7,332 bases of DNA. Source: Muribaculaceae bacterium. GTDB taxonomy: Bacteria > Pseudomonadota > Alphaproteobacteria > Rs-D84. The stretch lies in assembly GCA_023665245.1 (NCBI GenBank), contig JAMPEH010000114.1, positions 1 through 7,332 on the forward strand. The letters are read 5' to 3'. The notes beneath the pieces were generated by a model, which searched no databases, had not been told where the DNA came from, and was given only the letters and a program-made list of their open reading frames with translations. Shown piece by piece: positions 1 to 6,100 of this stretch. The position numbers and the translations under genes were made by a program. Position 1 is the stretch's first letter; each line of letters opens with the position of its first letter.

Positions 1-2
1 GT

Positions 3-188
3 CAGCTTCAGGTAGCTCAGGTCGCTGGGCCCGATCAGCTCGATGTCGGTCAGCTCCACGTAGTCGGGTACGTAGGCGCGGTAGGTCATGTCGGCCTCGT
101 CCAGGATCGCCTCCACGGCGATGATCTTGCCGGTGGGCCGCTCCTCGTAGTACACGATGACCTTCTGCGGCCGGGTGTTGGAGTTGGA
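3..188 (-). repeat. Start of a further module cut by the window edge, residues 2382-2443
   Basis: After the SNSNTRPQKVIVYYEE junction, which parallels the TNSNAELKDVILTY junction of an earlier unit, the frame continues with strands GKIIAVEAILDEADMTYRAY and YVELTDIELIGPSDL. It runs off the left edge of the window without a stop. This shows the protein extends further in the C-terminal direction by an unknown amount. Confidence 0.55.
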
Positions 189-3100
189 GCGGTAGACGCG
201 CAGGTACTTGGTGTTCACCAGCTGCGGCGTGGTGGGATCGCCGGGCACCGCGTGGTTGGCGACCTTGATCTGGAACTGGCTGCGCTCCTCCTCAGACAGC
301 TTCTGGGTCTTGCGGTACACCCGGGAGCCGCTGTTGATGGTGGGCGCGGTGACGGTGGAGTCCAGCTCACTCACAGCCAGCGTGGACGCCTTGGTCTTGT
401 CCTCCTGCTTATAGAGGTTGTGGTTGTTGCTGGTCTGGACCTCCAGGGAGACATACTCGGTGTTCTCAGGCACCACAGCGTAGTAAATGATGGTCTCCAC
501 GCCGTTGATGGTCTCCACGTAGTAGGTGGGCAGCGCGTCGATGACGTTGGTGCTGGTCACGCCCACGTTCAGGGTATCCAGCTCCAGATCCACCACGGTG
601 AAGCGCAGCAGGTAATCCTGAGACTTCTTGCCGTTGGAGGAGGTGACCGTCACCTGGTACTCGTTGTGGTAAATGTTGCTGTCGCCGATGGTCTGGCCGT
701 TGACCACGTCCTGACCCAGGCTGGGCTTGGCGTTGATCTGGGTGAACTGCACCTGGGCGCCCTGGTACTTGGCGATGGCGGTCAGGGTGGCGTTGGCGAT
801 ATTCAGCTCCTTTTTGTCGTTCATCTTGCTGGACACCACAAACTCATACACCGGCTTGCCGGTAGCCGCGTCCGGATCGTCCTTCAGGATGCCGTGGACG
901 TTCAGGTTGGTCTTGGCGTCGTACGGATAGGTCAGAATGACGTCCTTCAGCTCCGCGTTGGAGTTGGTGCGGAACACCTGGAGGTAAGAGGTCTTGTAGC
1001 TGCCCGGATTGCCGTCCTCGGAGCGGACCTTGATCTCAAACTGGGTCATTTCCTCGGTCACGGGCACGTTCCGGTGGGTCACGGAGGAGGCGTCGCCCTC
1101 GGCGGGATCGTCCGCCTTGCCGTCGGGCTCGCTCAGGGTGACCATAGCCGCGTCGTCGGTGGCCCGGACGCTCAGGTCGATCTTGGTGTTGGTGTCGTCG
1201 ATGCTGATGCGGTACACATCCACCAGCTCGGTGGAGGCATCCACGTCCTTAATGACCTCCAGATCGCCCAAACGCTCCGGCTCGCCGGTTTCCACGTTGT
1301 CGTAGAGGTGTCCGGTCGCCACCGTCTCCTCGTCGCCCACCACCTGGATGCGGCGCAGGGAGGCGTCGTCGTTCACGCGCAGGATGTGGACGGTGTAAAT
1401 GCGGCTCACGCCGGTGACCGCGTCGGTGACGGTCAGATCCACATAGGCTTCCTTCATGGACGCGTCGTTGTAGACGTCCACAGCCTTGTTGCCCAGCTTC
1501 ATATCCAGCCACAGCAGCTCGTCCAGGTTCAGGGAGAACCGGCCGGTGCCGTCCACACTGATGCCGTTGCCGTTGCGGGTGAAGATGGACTGGCCGCTGG
1601 CGCCATTCACGGCCACCGCGTAGTTGCCCTCGTCCCGGAGGCCCTTCTGGTAGGTGTGGCCCAGGCCCATCTTGGCCGTGGAATTGAGGGCAGTGAGCTC
1701 CAGCTCCACCCAGTTGTCGTCGGAGCCGACCTTCAGCTCGTAGACGGTGAAGGCGTTGCCCGCCGGATCGTAGACGGTGCTGGGCTTCAGGCTCTGCCAG
1801 TTGGTGTTCTTGTTGCCCGTGGCCGCGCCGTTGGTCTTGTCCAGATTGTCCCGCTTGGCCACGGCCTGGTCGCCGTAGGCCACCTGCAGGCCCTTCACGC
1901 CGGTGGCGTAGTCGGCCAGCTGGAGGAACAGGGTGGCGGCGTACTCGCCGTTGACCTTAATGGTGTAGCTGCTGCGCAGGCCGGCGGCGTTCACCGTGCC
2001 GTTCCACTCGCCCAGCGGGGCGGAGGCGGCGGCGATCTGCGTGCTGCCCTGCCACAGGGTGATCACGCCGCTCTCGGAGGCGTTGAGCTTCAGGCTCAGA
2101 TTGCCCTCGGCGGTGTAGTTGGCGGCGTACATATCGCCGTTGCCGGACAGGGTCTTGCCGTCCAGCACCACCTTTTGCAGGCTGCCGCTGGTGGAGGTCT
2201 TGGTCAGGGTCACGGTGTAGTCCCCGCCCACCTGGCCGTTGGAGGACAGGATGGACACAGGCACATCCACCTGCTCGCCGGTCAGCGGCACGGTGATCTC
2301 CAGGCGGCCAACGCCGGAGTAGGTGCCGTTCATGGCGGAGACCAGCGCGTCGGCATCGGTGGCGGTAAGGGTGAGGGTCACCTGGCTGGCCCGGCGGTCC
2401 ACCTCGAAGGTCATGGTGCTGCTGATATCGGTGGTCTTTTGGGCGTCGCCCAGGCCGCGGTTCACCTGCACGGCGGCCAGAGTTGCGTCGCCGCTGTGAG
2501 AGGTGAGGATCAGCGGGTAGCTGGTGTAGACGCCGCTGTCCATATTGTTGACCACGCTGATGTTATACATCTGCCCGGCAGTCAGGTTGCTCAGGTTCCA
2601 CACGTAGGTGCGGCTCACGGCCACCTTCCCGGTCACGTCCATGTTCACCTTGCTCTTAACGGGATCGGGATCCACGTCCTTGCCCGTCTTGAAGTCGTGG
2701 AGCACCACCTCGTGGTCGGCGGACGCGGTGACCACGGTGAGGGTGGCGGCGGTGGCGCCGCCGGTGAGGGCGGTGGCGTAGCGGCCATAGCTGCTCTCCA
2801 GGCTCACGCTGGTGCCGTTCACCGAGCCGGCGGGGGTAAAGAGCACCTGGGTGGGACGGTACTTGCCGTTGTCGCGGCGCACCACCAGGTTGGTCACCAC
2901 CATGCTGGCCGTGCTATAGGGCTGGCCGGTGCCGTTGAAGGTGTAGACGTACACGGGGATGGTCTGGGTGGGCTTGTTGACGCTCAGGGTCAGCTCCAGC
3001 TCCGCCCAGTCGGTGACGAAGTGCTTCTCACCGCTGGCGCCGATGCTCACCATAGCCAGATCGCTGCTGGCGGTGGCCTCGATGCGGATGCGCTGGGTCC

Positions 3101-6100
3101 CGGCGGGCACGGTGTACTCGTAGCTGCCCCGGCTGGACTTGAGCACCTGACCGTTCACCTTCAGCTCCGCCAGGGCGGCGGTGGCGCGGAGGATATAGAG
3201 GTCATAGCTGGCGGTATTCACGCCGTCCACCGCGGTGATGGTCACGGTGAAGTGGTTGATGCCGTCCGGAATGGTGGTCACCAGCTCGCTGAGCTCTCTC
3301 ACGTCGCCGTTGGGCAGGGTCACGGCCACCTGCTGCTGGGTGTTGTTGCGCTCAACGCGGATCCGGGCGTTGTTGGTCTTGTCGGGCAGGCGCACCAGGT
3401 AGGCGCTGCGGCCCTCGCCCAGCTCCACCAGCTGCGCGTTGATGTAGCTGACCGCGCCGATGTTGTCCGCGGCCACCGCGATGCCGGAAATGCCGGTGTC
3501 GGTGTCGGCGTAGTAGTCCAGCACCAGGTCGTAGGACTCCTGCTGATCCAGCGGGGTGTCCTTCAGCCACTGCGCCAGCGTGCCGTCCGCCATCATGGCG
3601 GCCAGACGGGTGCTCACGTCGCCCTTGCCCAGCTCGCGCAGGGCCAGATAGGCCTTGGGCGACAGGGTGGTGACGGTATACACGTTGCGGCCCAGCTTGG
3701 TGATGGGCAGATCCTGGAAGTTGGCGCTCTCCAGCGCGGCGTTCACGATCTGGCCGTCGCCGTTGCGGAGCACGATCATCTCCATGGCGTTCTTGCCCTT
3801 CACCGCGATGGTGGCCGGGGTGCGGTCGCCCGCCTTCACCACGTATTCGGGATTGCCCGCAGTCTCCTCGCTGTCGGTAAAGACCGCCTTGGTGCCGTTG
3901 AGGTAGATCTGGGTGCCGGTGGCGTCCTTGTCGTTCTTGTAGATGTGGACGGTGTACCACTGCTCCCGCACGGCGGAGGAGGAGACAACGTAGAAGTTGA
4001 AGTCCACGCCGTCCTGGTTCTTGGCGGTGGTCAAGGGCTTGCTGGTCAGGTTGTACTCTCCGATGCTGTCCAGGATACCCGTGCCCTCGGCGCTCTGGTT
4101 GTAGATCGCAGTGCGCTTAGAGGTGTGGGTGCCGATCTCCTGCGCGGTGCCGGCCGGGTTGACCTCCATAATGGTGGCGTAGGGGTTGCTCCGGGAGGCG
4201 TCCACCTGGACGTTCACCTTCCCGTCCTTGATGAAGGAGAGCTCGCCCTTCATCTCGTCAGGCGCCGCCACGTCAAAGACGGTGGGGTTGTTGGCCCGGC
4301 GGATGGCCGCGATCTTCCAGTCGGGATCGTTGGGGCTCACCAGCCACACCACGTCCACGTCGGTGTCGTGGTTGGAGCGGAAGATGTCGGCGGTGAAGGT
4401 GCCGCGGGCGTTGGGGGTGAGGATACGGGTCTGGCCGTTCACCGTCTCCTCTCTCCAGAAGCCGGTGTCGGTGACCTGCATATACACCGTGGCGTGCTGG
4501 CCCTCGGCGGCCTCGTTGGTGTAGCTGCGCACGTAGCTGTGGACATACTCGCCCTTGTTCATGCTGCCGGTCAGGCTGGCCTCGTTGGCCGCAAAGCCGG
4601 TGATCTTCACCTTCGTGAGATCCTTCGGATCGGTGTTGGTGGCAACCATGGTCAGCTCCATCTTGGGCTCCACCACGTTCAGGTTGAACTGCTTGCCGTC
4701 GGCGGACTTGATGCCGTTGCTCACGGTGTTGCCCGCCTTGGCAGACACGCTGTCCATGGCCACGGTGACCGTCTCGCGCTCCAGTCGCAGGTAATAGGTG
4801 GCGGTGACGGGATTGTCCGTAGCCTGGCTGCGGATGGTCACGCTGTAATAGAGGTCATTTTCGCCCTTGAGACCGTCGGTGATCACGGCCGCGCCGTACC
4901 AATACTTGCCGTTTTCGCCCTGGATGGCCTCGTACTTGCCGTAGAGCAGGCCGCTGTCGGGCACCAGATCGGCGTTTACAATGGTCTGGATGGGGTTGTT
5001 GAAGCCGCTGTCGCTGTAGCGGACGATCTTCTGGATCACGCTGTTGCGGTCAACGGGGTCAAACTTCAGGGTCTCGGCGTCGGGCGCGATCCGGCCGATG
5101 TACGGCCACTCCTTGTTGGTGGCCCGGATGACCTCCACGCCGTCCACCACCTCCAGCAGGGACTTGCCGTCGTCGGTCAGGCTGTCCAGGCTGTCGTGGA
5201 AGATGTTGAAGTGGCCCAGGCGATCCTCGTCCACCACGAAGCCGGTGGTGGTGCCGTAGCCCTTGTCCTTGACGATCAGGGTGTACTGGGCGGTGTGCTC
5301 GCCGTCGGCGGCCTCCACCGTCACGTAGTACGTGCCGCGATCCAGCGGGCCGTTCTTGGCGCCCAGCAGCAGCGTGGAGCTGAAGCCGTTGCCCACGGCC
5401 TGGCCGTTGGCCTTCACGATCTTCATGGAAGCGCCGGGATCGGGGGTGAGGATGGCGTTGTCCACCCGGCGGTCGCCCTTGGCGCCGGTGGTGGTGGTCG
5501 CCGGAGTGTAGGCGTCCAGATAGAGGACCAGGATGTTCTCCGTCTCGGTGCTCTCGTTGCGGGCCTCGTAGTAGTCGGGGTCGGTGACGCGCTTGTCGTC
5601 GTTGACCACGTGGAGCCCGGTCTTGTCGCTCAGGCGGTTCAGGTTCAGGTTGTAGCCGTAGGTTCCGCCGTCCATGGCCTTGTTGCCCGCCTGGGCCTGC
5701 ACCTGGACACGCATCTGGACGGTCTTAGCCTCGCCCCAGGACTCGGTCATGTTGACCAGGCTGGTCTGGAACACGTTGCTGTTGTTGGTCTCGGCCATGG
5801 CCCACATATTGCTCCACTGGGCGTCAGCACCGGTGGTGCCCTCCAGGGTGGGATAGCCGTACAGGGTCAGCAGGCCGTTCTCCTTCTCCTGGCCCTTCTC
5901 GCCGCCGTGGGTGTTGTCCAGACCCAGCATATCCAGCGCGGGACGGGCGTACACGCTGGTGCCCGTGATGGTGATGGTCACCGCGGTGGTCTCCAGACCG
6001 ATGCTGGTGCTGAAGGTGTTGCCAGTGCGGGTGGCCAGCTTGCGGATGGTCTGGCCGTTGGACTCGTAGGCCACCTCCACGGTCACGTCGGTGTCCTCGC

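Noticed and set aside
208..414. Short plus-strand open frames such as this one and those at 727-930, 1009-1305, 4186-4524 and 5674-5856
   Set aside because: All are antisense to the continuous minus-strand gene, show no ribosome-binding context that I could support, and have Ser/Leu/Arg-rich shadow compositions.
1249..1512. An 87-residue minus-strand open frame
   Set aside because: Out of frame with the main gene, Arg/Gly/His-rich, no recognisable feature.
3375..3389. LPDKT at this position as a sortase LPxTG-like motif
   Set aside because: The motif order is wrong (Lys then Thr rather than Thr-Gly), it lies mid-protein between beta strands, and no membrane segment or basic tail follows.
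3352..3960. A 202-residue minus-strand open frame
   Set aside because: It lies in a different frame from the main gene, is Arg/Gly/His-rich with no domain features, and sits wholly inside the well-supported coding frame.
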